From assembly GCA_033182465.1 (NCBI GenBank), contig CP137327.1, positions 1,302,001 to 1,366,000 of the forward strand: 64,000 bases of DNA, in the 5' to 3' direction. This stretch comes from Sanghuangporus weigelae. Lineage: Eukaryota > Basidiomycota > Agaricomycetes > Hymenochaetales > Hymenochaetaceae. The notes under the pieces were generated by a model, which searched no databases, was not told where the DNA came from, and saw only the letters and a list, made by a program, of their open reading frames with translations. Every line of letters starts with the position of its first letter. Position 1 is the first letter of the stretch. Position numbers and translations under genes: made by a program. Of this stretch, positions 20,335 to 30,603 are shown one piece after another.

Positions 20335-21851
20335 TGTAGTGAAAGGATCCGCTCAAAAACTCGCATCAGGATCGACACGATCAACAGATCTACACGATCA
20401 GCTTTCCAAACGCGACCGGTAACCAAGCCAGCTATCAAAGGCCCAAGCAATCGAGCGGCCTAGGCAACAGTAACCCGTTACCACCCGAGCGCTAGAAGCA
20501 CCGAAGCGGATACGTAATCCCGCTAACAGCTAACACCGCCGACCGCCTATTACCGCGGACTACCACTCTAACGCCGCCGACCAAGCAACCAGAGCGACCT
20601 CGATCAAAAGAAGCGATCAAACTTCTTAGAAGTCCAGAAGCACAACTACTAAAGCCTAAACGCTAAAAGGCTAAAGGCTAATAAGGTTTATGGAGACCTC
20701 ACTGGCATTTCAGCACTGTCAAGTCTGTGCACGAGTTTACATGGTCCTTTATGAAGTATACTACTTAGTATGCACGGCAACGGTTGGTACGCGTGACTGT
20801 CACATCGAAACCGAGCGACACCTTCAGGATACAATGCATTCCAATCCACCAAGCCCAATAGTACCCAAGAAACGAGAGGAACTCACGATCACAACTCGGA
20901 CCCCTCGAACTGCGAACCCGATAACTTGGAGAATGATTGGATGGTATAGACCGGAGTTGCACACACCATGTCCAGCATCTACGATACAGGCAAACCTTTA
21001 TTTACCGAGAGATGCGAACCTGGAAACCAAGCAATTACAACTCCTTATACAACGAAGGATATGGCGCTACATTCGAGATATACGATACGAAGGCAAAGCA
21101 TGGCTAGTCACCAGAACCCAGCAGAACCCACCAGCAGAGCTTATGCAGTTCATGATATGCCTTGGACCATACTCTACACCGACCCGACACCTTAACACTG
21201 ACGTGCGAGTTATGCTTACCCTCGCTGGACCTCGAGATGAATTCCGAAGAATCACATACCGAGCAGCCTACATCGCTCCAAGAGCAAAGATGCCACTCAA
21301 TGACGGCAATGACATCGTTATGGAGTACTGACAGTGGAGCATTCCATATCGGAGCACCACCTCTATTGTCTCAGTCAGCAACTCCAAAGAATTCTGTCAT
21401 AGTGGAGACGACCTTACAAAGATTGGAGCAAAGTGGAGCGAAGCGCAGCAGGATGACAAAGGAACAGATGTAATGGTGGAGGAAAGTGGAGTAAAGTGGA
21501 GACAGGATGAGTAAGAAATAGGACGGAAAATGGAATATCTGGGAGCATAAATAGTTGTAGGATTAGGCCCTCATTTCCCTATCTTTCGATCCTCTTAACA
21601 CACTGGTGTAAGGCTTGCCCTACAGCGAGCTATTACTGTGTGCTTTGTACTATCACGCCTCTTGGAAATCCCAATCTGCTTTACTATTACCTCGTATCTG
21701 AAAGCATCCATAACTCGGACCGCGACTAGGAAGGCTAGTAAGGGACCGCGTGGTACAGCCAGACGTGGGTAGATAAGATCACCTCTGCACAACGCACCGC
21801 TGCTTAGGCAAAAGGATCAAACCGGTGTAACCCCGGGCCTACTCCCTAACA
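20335..21851 (+). repeat. Right LTR
   Basis: It begins TGTAGTGAAAGG and ends CTAACA, with TG..CA termini. It matches the left LTR over its length with about twelve substitutions and a single-base indel. It carries a second copy of the U3 reading frame and the TATA-like CATAAATAG near 21546. Confidence 0.93.
20690..21331 (+). CDS. LTR (U3)-encoded 213-aa protein, right copy
   Basis: Twin of the left-LTR frame, with Pro for Leu at one position. As the U3 copy at the 3' end it would be the one present in the full-length genomic RNA. It lies downstream of gag, pol and the 3' ORF, and could be expressed only from a subgenomic or internal transcript. Confidence 0.45.
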   Translation: METSLAFQHCQVCARVYMVLYEVYYLVCTATVGTRDCHIETERHLQDTMHSNPPSPIVPKKREELTITTRTPRTANPITWRMIGWYRPELHTPCPASTIQANLYLPRDANLETKQLQLLIQRRIWRYIRDIRYEGKAWLVTRTQQNPPAELMQFMICLGPYSTPTRHLNTDVRVMLTLAGPRDEFRRITYRAAYIAPRAKMPLNDGNDIVMEY

Positions 21852-22690
21852 GTGTGGGCGATCCCTAGTGACTAATATGAGTGGCCGGAGCGGCAGTGCT
21901 GTGGGGGACTGCCGGACTGGTGGCAGATACATCATAATGAGGCATGTAAGCACATATGACAATATATAGCTCCCTAGACAATGGGGGACTGCTTGGTAAG
22001 CTGTAGGAGGCGTCGGCGAGGGTACCTGAGGATGTCTGAGTGTCCGCCGCATTGATCGGCGCCAAGGGGGGCCGACTCGGAGGCATCCAGAGTCGCCGCA
22101 AGGCTGTACGTATGATAAATCATAAGATCGGCGGCATGTAGTCACTGAGGGATGTGTCCTATAGTGCCTGGTGCTGGGTAGGAGCTGTCGGCGGACCTGT
22201 CTGAGTGTCGGGGAGCCATCGGCGGATCGATTTGGGTCATAGGAGGGCGCCGCAGTACAGTACGTGTGCTGGAATCAATGGATACGTGCTCAAATGATGT
22301 CCCGAGTGCAATAGGAGTATGCCCTCACACTCTGAGGTGTCAGCGGTGCTGGGATATGGTATCTGCAGTATAGGGGGAGCCATAGTATGAGTGTACTGGC
22401 ACAGGAGGGGCCAGTGCGCTACAGCGCCGTCACTGTCGCCGCCTCTGTGACGCTCTTCCCCAGCATTCCCCAGTATATATAGACCTCATGTATGTAGTGT
22501 TCAGAAGCAGTAGTTCAGAATAGATCTCAGTGCACTCCTCTCGTCTCTATTAGCCGTTTTGCTCTCTATCGCCTCCGCCGAAGACCGTGTGCCGACACAA
22601 GACGCCGCCCCCGTTTAAGGGAATAACAGGGGCACGTGCTCACTCGCCACTGCGCAAGTGATTGGCAGAGCTATCCCCTCTCCTGGGAAT
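21852..22690. other. Unassigned GC-rich region with a TATA-like site
   Basis: No credible reading frame. The right flank of the chromovirus starts here. A TATATATAG run near 22483 is followed by a pyrimidine-rich stretch (CTCCTCTCGTCTC), which could be a core promoter or part of a decayed solo LTR, but I found neither a clear start nor a partner copy in the window. Confidence 0.3.
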
Positions 22691-22852
22691 CGGCAGCGCC
22701 ATCGCCCTCTTGACAACCGGCGACACTGTCGCTCTCCTGGTAATCGGCGACACCGCCGCTCTCCTGGGAATCGGCAACGCCATCGCCCTCTTGACAATCG
22801 GCGACACCGTCGCTCTCCTGGTAATCGGCGGCACCATCGCTCTACTAGTAAT
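22691..22852. repeat. 27-bp minisatellite, six units
   Basis: Six consecutive 27-nt units of the form CGGCGACACCGTCGCTCTCC followed by TGGTAAT, plus a partial unit upstream. Because 27 is a multiple of three, frames on both strands stay open. In one plus frame it encodes a nine-residue repeat such as IGDTVALLV, part of a 154-codon frame (22662-23126) that I regard as a by-product of the repeat. Confidence 0.9.
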
Positions 22853-23303
22853 CGCTGTCGCTCGCAGGACTCGACAGCGCCGTCGCTCTACTACTTATTC
22901 GCGACGCCGACATCGTGACTCGTCGGCGACTCTGTCTCGTACATTATCGGCGGCGTCCCCTCTATACGCGGATCATACCATAGCCCTTACGATTGAGCTC
23001 TCCCCACGACTGAGCGCGTATCCCAATCGGCAGCAGTGTTTCCGGGTCAAATTGTCCGCCACGGCACCGAGCTGTCCGGGAGGTTTAGCCGCGAGTTGGA
23101 TCCCTTCTTACCTCTCCGATCTTTGACACCGCCGACGCCTCTCTGTGGTCGAACGCCGTCGCCTTCGCCGCTGCTTAAGAGGGTCTGATAGTCTACACCG
23201 TGAACTGTTGAGAGGTGGCGGGATGAGAACTGGTCTTCTGATGGGTCTTCTTCTGAACAATACTAATGATAAAATCAGTCAGTCTATACTCAGCTAGGAT
23301 CTA

Positions 23304-24638
23304 TTGTATAGGTGCTTACTCGAGTCTGGAATTGCGACAGGCTATCACCATATCTTTCGAGACTATTCCATTGTCCATCTCGGATACGGGGGCAATTATC
23401 CTCAAACCTCGAGCACTCGCTACTCATCATATCTCAATGCCGCAGCAGAAATGCTGGCCCACCTTTCGTTTTACATCGGATTTATGAAGTATATCAAGTT
23501 TTCTAAAAAAACCCCGGGGTTAAATCATATGGAATCTAACATATTGAAGGCGCTCAATGACCCACCGACTTTGACAGAGCTCGCCTGTTTCGCATTATAC
23601 AGGGAAGCCGTTTCTGTCCCCTATATAGCTTCTGTGCGTGGAACTGGCTTGGAGGACGTGAATGCCCTGGAACTAGGTCCTTTATTGCAGAAAGTAAGTC
23701 TACGTTCAACAAGTCAATCGTACAAGTGCTTATCTTGATCGCAAAAGGTCAAGTCGCACACAAACAAGCTAATAGATGATCCTACAATCATTACATTGCC
23801 AGATTCCAGTCCTCAAGCAGCCACTCTAAGTGGAAATGAGGCCTGGGATTGCCCTGATACAATCAGGTCGATACAAAACCTCATTGCCAAATCTAAGCTT
23901 CCAATGCTGGAGGACCTGTTTAAGGCCTTCCTGCGGGGTGCTTTGGATACCTGGGAGAGATTCTCAGCTGAATTTAACGACGACAGAGCTATTGCGGCAC
24001 TTACTGAAGGAGAGCGTCAGCAGGTCTGGATGCCTGCTACAAATGACGCGAATGAAGGAGCCCTTGGCTCCTTTCACGTCTTCGCGAAAAAGAACCCTAA
24101 TGGTTCTTTGAAGCTATTCAATACACTTTTCAGATATAGAAGAAACAAGACGGAAAATTTTATTGAAACGGAACTCACGGGCAAGGAACATAGTCGCTTT
24201 TTGAGACAAGAAGCTCATAGGGTGGGTGCGATGAAACCAGATAGGAAACGGCGCTGAGAAGTCATCGACGAGAACATGAGAGAATTGAATGAGAAACAGC
24301 AGAAACGCGATGCGAGGGACCAAAGCCGGCAGGAACGAGACGAGGAACTCCGAGGACTTGCCGTTGAGCTGGACCGAGAAGCAATAAAATTGATGAAAAG
24401 TACCAACCTGAAAAATCAACTCGGTAAGTTGAGGAAACACAGAAATAACAGATTAAACATACCACGAGACAGCGAGCTGAAGAACAAGACCACAAGGCTC
24501 CAGGCTATTCTCGACGCTCTGGACAAGAAGTACGAGCTAGTTTGCGAGGCGGCTGAATTGGGGGTCACGGAGAGTTTTTCGGTGGGAAGTTCAAGGAGTC
24601 GTCTGCCACTTGGGCAAATCCAAATCCCAAATTGCTGA
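23304..24638 (+). pseudogene. Broken conserved-looking gene, 5' truncated with one internal TGA
   Basis: Exon A ends AAA before a GTAAGT donor at 23694; the 54-nt intron ends at 23747 and exon B continues in frame (LLQK then VKSHTNK). Exon B reads through a block resembling repeated fungal hypothetical proteins (QQVWMPATNDANEGALGSF), then meets TGA at 24255-24257. The same frame continues as a highly charged helix (ELNEKQQKRDARDQ, then EELRGLAVELDREA) to TGA at 24638. Exon A has no ATG in a position to start the protein. Truncated 5' end plus internal stop indicate a pseudogene. I suspect a transposon-associated family but see no transposase catalytic signature. Confidence 0.6.
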
Positions 24639-24776
24639 GAGACAGCACTATATTGTCAGTACCTTTTTACTTCAGGTGCGTACCGCATTTAATTCACATG
24701 CTGCGCAGCTGAGTCTAGCATTTCCATCCAGATCAGTCTCTATCGACACTGTATTCGAGCAGTCAATTACTTACCA

Positions 24777-24864
24777 CCACTGTCACGAAGGGACATGGAT
24801 TCGAGCCTAGCGAGTGCCTAACAGCTCCACTGTCACAAAGGGACATGGATTCGAGCATATCGAG
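24777..24864. repeat. 38-nt direct repeat, two copies 50 nt apart
   Basis: Both copies start CCACTGTCAC and share AAGGGACATGGATTCGAGC, with three or four differences (24777-24814 and 24827-24864). Function is unknown. Confidence 0.8.
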
Positions 24865-25741
24865 CACACGAATGTATGCCATAGCAGTTAAACCGCATAC
24901 AGCATGCTGATCCGGAATTGGACCACTCCGTTCATCATAATTTTACATAGAAGAGCCTCAGAACTGTGTATGACACCAGTAGAAGGGTATATTATTCCAT
25001 ATTCAGCATTTTGTCTTGTTCTTACAACGTGAAGTACGACGAATTCAACATTCAAGAAAGTGGAAAGGGATGATGGACTCGGATTTCTACATTTGGTAGG
25101 TATTCAAGCTCCGAAGAAAATTTTCGGGCACGCCCGGACCATAGGATTTGCCACTCAACACAGTATGAGCGATGAGGATTACCTTGCATTTTCTCACTCA
25201 ATTCTCTTTGATTTTGTATAATGTACTTGTACCTTTGACCTATCTCATTTGTTTCCCTGTTAATGAGGTTCTGTTCTGTACAAGTGCATATCTCTCGAAA
25301 GGCATGATCACACTGTGGCAAACAATGACACCCTCCGATAGAGGCCACCACTGTCATTGCAATATTAATGCATTTTTACTGAGTTGAAGAAATCAGTCAA
25401 TTATATCTAACCTTTTGCTATGCACAAGGCCCCTGGTTTCTCACTCAACAACTATTGCTCTCAAGGGGTGTCTCTCTTGTCATTTGTTTGCAATTCGTGT
25501 TTTAGTATGGGATCATCCTAATAATAATACTCTCAATTATTTATATAAATATATTTCATGATCTTTACATAGGAGTCGCAAGCAATGCAAAATAGCTCGG
25601 GTCGTGCCGAAGCTGCCAGCGCAACCGCGATCGAGCCACTTGTCCTGTCTCACTCACTCCTTGCAATAGTGTCCCGTAAGTATCATTCTGCAGACTTACG
25701 ATCTCTATCCTGACGAGACTTGCGGTCACAGTGCAAATCCA
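24865..25741. other. Upstream flank of the F-box tandem unit
   Basis: No gene was found. From about 25150 onward the sequence is repeated at about 33345-33890 (for example CCTCCGATAGAGGCCACCA), in front of another F-box gene, and in diverged form on the minus strand near 54600-55000. It is therefore the promoter-side part of the duplicated unit. Confidence 0.6.
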
Positions 25742-27280
25742 ATGTGTAACAAAACGATCGACCCGTTCCTCGAAGGGGTGGACGAACTGTCGGGCGCTCT
25801 GGCAAGGTTCCAACATGTTGCAGATGAGCTATGCAGAACGATTGATAACTGTGCATCCGCACTCCAAAAAATGTAACTGTTTGCAGTCTTCTTCGCCCAT
25901 CTTTCTCCGATAATAACATGCATGATTGTCCAAACAGCGATGTCGAAGATTATCCAGATCCGTTCAAGGCTCTTGGATTCTTGTGAGCGGCCGTAAATCA
26001 TTGTTGTGGTACATTCAGCGATAGCCAGGCAGCTGTTGCTAACAGGATGCGCTCTTCGGAAAGGGCTTTTTGGAGCCTTAAGTCTCACGTCGACTCATCT
26101 GCTATGAAGTACGGTCTCAATCGTCTTCCGACCGAGCTTCTTTCACGGATATTCCTCGATGCCACCAGCAGATTGAAGTCAACGATAATCTTGTCGCACG
26201 TGTCCAAGCAATTCCGATCTATAGTCAATGGCTATCCAGCCCTTTGGCAGAGGTTCCGGTTGTCATCTATGTGGAACCGGGAACAGATAATTGCCATTGC
26301 AGAGAGGAGTGCATTCCAGTCGACAGAAGCATTGATCGGCGGGAGTAGTGACTTGGATTCTACCACTGCTATATTCTCTTTCCACTCCTGCTTAGAGGAG
26401 CTCGAGATTTTCCACTTTTCAATGGAATTTGCAGAAGAGGTTCGGCGTCGTCTGGAGTTCCTTCACTTTCCGAGCCTGCAAGTGCTACGGTTCGTACATT
26501 CCAACGTCCTTACGTTACAACATCCCCAGAAATTTTCTGAAATGCCATCGCTTCGCATGCTAAAAGCAGACTTCCTTCCACACAACTCGATGGCAAGAAA
26601 CCTGGTCGAGCTACACCTTAATTTAGGGAAGGTGTCATTGACGAGCTTATTGGACTTCTTATCCTCTACGAACGTGCTGGAGGTCCTAAGTGTATCGCTC
26701 TGGTCCGAGGAAGCCGAGGGGGAAGTGTCCGATCACAAATCAGTCCGGCTGCCTCGACTCGTCAAGCTTTGTTTTGAGATGATGAAATGCTCGATGAGGG
26801 CTATCTCAGTCATTGCGCGGAAGATCCGTTCCTCGTCTCTCCGGATCTTAGTGTTGCGCGGTGGTAAAGTAGATACGACCAGTGATGGTCCGTTTCAAGA
26901 CATTCTTCAAAGCAACCCATCGTTCACAAAGCTGGAACTCCTAGGATTCTCGAGCATTGACCTTTGTCACATCCCTCCGCAGGTCGAAGTCCTAATGTTG
27001 ACGCTTGGAGATGCAGAAGACCGATTCCCACATTTCGAGTGCTCTGGCACTGTGAGCTCGCACCAGATCCGTTTGCTACGCTTCCATGGGAGTGGGAAGA
27101 GAGATAGGCTCCAGGAGTGTGTATACCATTTACGTGACGTTTTGCTTCATTCCGGTCTCGATGCGGTTCAGTTTGAGTTTGAAGGCTGCCGGAGGTTTAG
27201 AGACGGGTCTTTTAGTCCCGAATACATTTTTACTGGAGGATGGTGGTGATGGCGACTACATGGATGATGACTCCGACTAA
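25742..27280 (+). pseudogene. F-box gene copy 1, inactivated
   Basis: Exon 1 (25742-25872) and exon 2 from 25938 follow the structure of the intact paralogues: donor after AT, acceptor AAACAG, first codons IDVEDYPDPFKALGF. The codon at 25984 is TGA where the intact copies have Arg or a similar codon (TTG TGA GCG against TTG CGA GCG). A further shift near 27230 moves the acidic tail (DDDSD) into another frame. From ATG 26047 or 26104 the F-box (LNRLPTELLSRIFLDAT, then HVSKQFRSIVN) and the leucine-rich C-terminal region remain open for about 400 codons, so a shortened protein is possible. Confidence 0.75.
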
Positions 27281-27450
27281 CTAACGGATCACGGCGACTT
27301 ATCTCTGGCCCCATCTATGTCATCGATCGAAACTATATCGAGAGTCCCAAGCACTTCGCTTTCCTGTAGCTAGCATTTCTTTTGCGAATTTGATGTTTCT
27401 TTCCCCTAATTTCTCTCCCATCTGAATAGAACTCATAGATACGGACTGAT

Positions 27451-28470
27451 ATGGTTTACATTATGCAGCATGAGTACGTCCGACACATTATAACTAAACC
27501 AAAAGAAGGGAAATGTCCGTCAACCGGATATACGTTGCTTTTTAATAATGCTATCTTCTCTTTTCACCCGAGTCTAGAGGAGTGCTCATCTTACGGTTTG
27601 GGGCATGAAACCTCAGAGGTGGTCCGAGATCGTCTTTCATGGCTTCATTTTCCAGTCCTGCAAAGTTGGTGCCTCGACGGGCACACAATACCACACTGCT
27701 GTAACCGCAGCAATTTCTGAAATACCATGACTGCACATTATGGAAGCAAACTACATTACACATGTCCTGCAGGCAGGAAGCTTGATTGAGTTCTCCTTAA
27801 ATTTAGAGGAATTTAATCTTGAGGATTTGTTGGATTTTATATCTTCAACGACAGCAGTACAGGAGACAAATATTCACATTTATCAAATGGACAGGACGGA
27901 CTTGAAGTCATTGATTTACCAGAGGTTCGGCTGTCTAAACGTACTGCACTTTGCTACACTATGTAGGAACATGATCAAAATATAGGCTGAATGGTATTGG
28001 CTTCTGACTTTGCACACAAAAGTTCATTCTTTGTCTCCCGTAGTACCTTGGATGTCTATATGGCCATCTGCACCTGTCGCAAAGTACCCAAAACTCTAAT
28101 TCAAAACATTCTTCAAGTTAATTCATCATTCATAGAGTTGAAGCTCTCGCAGTTTGACATCATTGACCTTTGGCACGTCTATCATCAAATGGAGGTTCTG
28201 ATGCTGACAGATCCGAGATCCATGGATACATCCGGATCGTTCAAGTGCTCCGGAAGCGTCAATTTGCTCCAGACCTGTTTGGTGCGCTTTTGCAAGGGTA
28301 CCTTGCTGCAAAAATCGTTGGTTCAGGAGTCATGCAATGCTCTCTTTGGTTCTGATCTCCATTGTGTTTAGTTCGAGGTTAATGATTGTCTCGGACCTAT
28401 GAATCAGACTTTCAATCTCAATGATGTTGAACTCGCCCTTCTTGACGACAAAAAATTAGGAATTCCCTGA
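27451..28470 (+). pseudogene. Decayed F-box-family remnant 1
   Basis: Fragments in shifting frames resemble the C-terminal half of the F-box genes: AIFSFHPSLEECSS, VLQTCLVRF-like segments and a stretch matching the LDVYMAICTCRKVPKT block. The same remnant type recurs at 35.6-36.6 kb, 55.2-55.9 kb and 58.2-59.3 kb, each next to an F-box copy. Many stops; no intact protein. Confidence 0.65.
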
Positions 28471-28751
28471 CGATAACAACTAACCTTTGTCTATATTTAT
28501 TTCAATATCTCATTTGTGGTGCCTGTCTCTGAGATTGCATAATCTCGTTGACCTATCTATTTGTATCCTTTCTAACAAGGTTCTGCTCTGTACATTCACG
28601 CGTCATAAACATTGCAAAACAGGTCGGGTCGTGCCGAAGCTGCCAACACGCCGGCCGCGATCGAGAGACACTCTCTCATTCTCATTCATTCTTGTTGCAA
28701 TATTGTTGCAATCGTGTCCTATAAGTTACCAAACTTGCAATCACAGCGCCG

Positions 28752-30268
28752 ATGTATAACAGAACGGTCAACCCGTTCCTCGACGGGGCTGACGAACTGT
28801 CGGGCGCTCTGGCCAGGTTCCAACATGCCGCAGATGAGCTTTGGCGAGTGATCGATAATTGTGCATCCACACTCCAAAAAATGTAAGCATTTTCAGTCTT
28901 CGTTGGCCATCTTATTTCTCCAATAATAATACCCATGATTGTCCACACAGTGATGTCGAAGACTATCCAGATCCGTTCAAGGCTCTTAGATTCTTGAGAG
29001 CGGCGGGAAATCATTATTGTGGTACTTTCATCGACAGCCAGGCAGCTGTTGCTAAAAGGACGGGATCTTCGGAAAAGGCTTTGGAGCACCTTAAGTCTCA
29101 CGTCAACTCCTCTGCTATGAAGTACGGTCTCAATCGTCTTCCGACCGAGCTTCTTTCACGGATATTCCTCGATGCCACCAGCAGATTGAAGTCAACGATA
29201 ATCTTGTCGCACGTGTCCAAGCAATTCCGATCTATAGTCAATGGCTCTCCAGCCCTTTGGCAGAGGTTCCGGCTATTATCCGAGTGGAGCCGGGAACAGA
29301 TACTTGCCATTGCAGAGAGAAGTGCGTTTCGGCCAAAACAAGCAGTTATCTCGAGACATCGAGGCATGGATTCTATATTCTCTTTCCACTCCTGCTTAGA
29401 GGAGCTCTACTTTCTCAATTTCTCAATGGAATTTGCAGAAGAGGTTCGGCGTCGTCTGGGGTTCCTTCACTTTCCGAGCCTGCAAGTGCTACGGTTCGAA
29501 CATTCCTATTTCCCTACGTTACAACATCCCCGGAATTTTTTTGAAATGCCATCGCTTCGCATGCTAAAAGTAGACTTCGTTCCGCACAACTCGATGGCAA
29601 GAAACCTGGTCGAGCTACACCTTGATTTAATGATGGGGTCCTTGACGAGCCTATTGGACTTCTTATCCTCTACGAACGTGCTGAAGTACCTAAACGTATC
29701 ACTCATAGAAGTTGAGGAGGATGTGTCCGATCACAAACCAATCCGGCTGCCTCGACTCGTCAAGCTTTGTCTTAGGATGCGGAGAAGCTCAATGAGGGCT
29801 ATCTCAATCATTGCGCGGAAGATTTGTTCCTCGTCTCTCCGGACCTTGGTGTTGCATGGCGATTATAGCGATTGTTACGTGGATACGACCAGTGATGGTT
29901 TGGTTCAAGACATTCTTCAAAGTAACCCATCATTCACAGAGCTCGAGCTTGACCTGTTTGAAAACATTGACCTTTGTCACGTCCCTTCGCAGGTCGAAGT
30001 CCTGATATTGAATTCTAGCTCTGCACAGGACGCACACTCATATTTCAAGTGCTCGAGCACTGTCAACTCGCACCGGATCCGATTGATTCGCTGTTGCAGG
30101 TGGCACCTCAAGTACTGTGTAAACTATATACGTGACGTTTTGCTTCGTTCCGATCTCAATGCCGTTCAGCTTGAGTTTCAAGACTGCCGGAGGTGTAGAA
30201 GAATAAACGGGTCCTTCAATCTCGAAGACGTCCATCGTGGTTTCCTTCTTGATGATGACGACGACTAG
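28752..30268 (+). CDS. F-box protein (substrate receptor of an SCF-type ubiquitin ligase), copy 2
   Basis: Exons 28752-28882 and 28951-30268, with a 68-nt intron (GTAAGC..CACACAG), give 482 residues without interruption. The N-terminus (NPFLDGADELSGALARF) precedes an F-box at about residues 100-150 with LNRLPTELLSRIFLDAT, LSHVSKQFRSIVNGSP and ALWQRF, the pattern that binds Skp1. The C-terminal 300 residues contain leucine-rich, degenerate repeat-like strands (FPSLQVLRF, SLTSLLDFLSS) that would bind substrate. The tail ends in Asp repeats. Fungal F-box arrays of this kind usually have no known substrate. Start chosen because exon 1 and the junction phase are conserved in every copy. Confidence 0.85.
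28883..28950 (+). other. Conserved intron of the F-box family
   Basis: The intron separates the 131-nt first exon (phase 2) from the long second exon. Equivalent introns lie at 25873-25937, 34032-34099 and 37019-37076. The minus-strand copy at 54.4 kb has lost the donor (GTAAAC became GAAAAC). Confidence 0.8.
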
Positions 30269-30600
30269 GATGATTACTACTAAGCAACAACCACGTAGTT
30301 TCTGACCCGTCTACTTCATCGATCAAACTACGTCGGAAATCCCAAGCACTTTGCTTTCGTGTAGCTAGCATTGCTTAGATAGATACTGCTCTTCTGCGAA
30401 TACATCAAATCTCTTCCCTCTCCTGATCTCTCTTACGTCTCAATAAAACTCATACTATGGACTGGTGTGGTTTATATTATGAGGCATGAGTATGTCCAAT
30501 ACATCATAGCTGAGACAAAGGAAGAGGAATGCCTGTCAACCCTCCAGAGCAGCCATTGACTGTGGGAAAGACACACGTTGTCTTCCTCATATGCATGTTG
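30269..30600 (+). other. 3' flank of F-box copy 2
   Basis: The sequence matches the 3' flanks of the other copies (for example 27290-27500: GTAGCTAGCATT and GAACTCATA-like stretches) until about 30580, where it switches abruptly to RasGEF-derived DNA. Confidence 0.6.
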
Positions 30601-30603
30601 CGC

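Larger units (their letters stand above)
9560..21851 (+). mobile_element. Ty3/gypsy chromovirus, nearly complete
   Basis: Two direct LTRs of about 1.5 kb (9560-11073 and 20335-21851) flank a 9.3-kb interior with gag, protease, reverse transcriptase, RNase H, integrase and a C-terminal chromodomain, the order of Ty3/gypsy chromoviruses. By eye the LTRs differ at about a dozen positions, indicating a recent insertion. The right LTR starts TGTAGTGAAAGG after a purine tract; the left LTR lacks the first four bases because it is joined to an inverted LTR fragment. A target-site duplication is therefore not recoverable on the left. Besides gag and pol there are extra frames before gag, after pol, in the LTR and on the opposite strand. 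Confidence 0.95.

Noticed and set aside
22662-23126. 154-codon frame across the minisatellite
   Set aside because: Openness is a consequence of a 27-bp repeat; the other frames and strand are open as well.
23304-24638. Calling the broken gene a hAT or KDZ transposase
   Set aside because: I see no catalytic triad or zinc-ribbon signature; only a vague resemblance to repeat-associated proteins.
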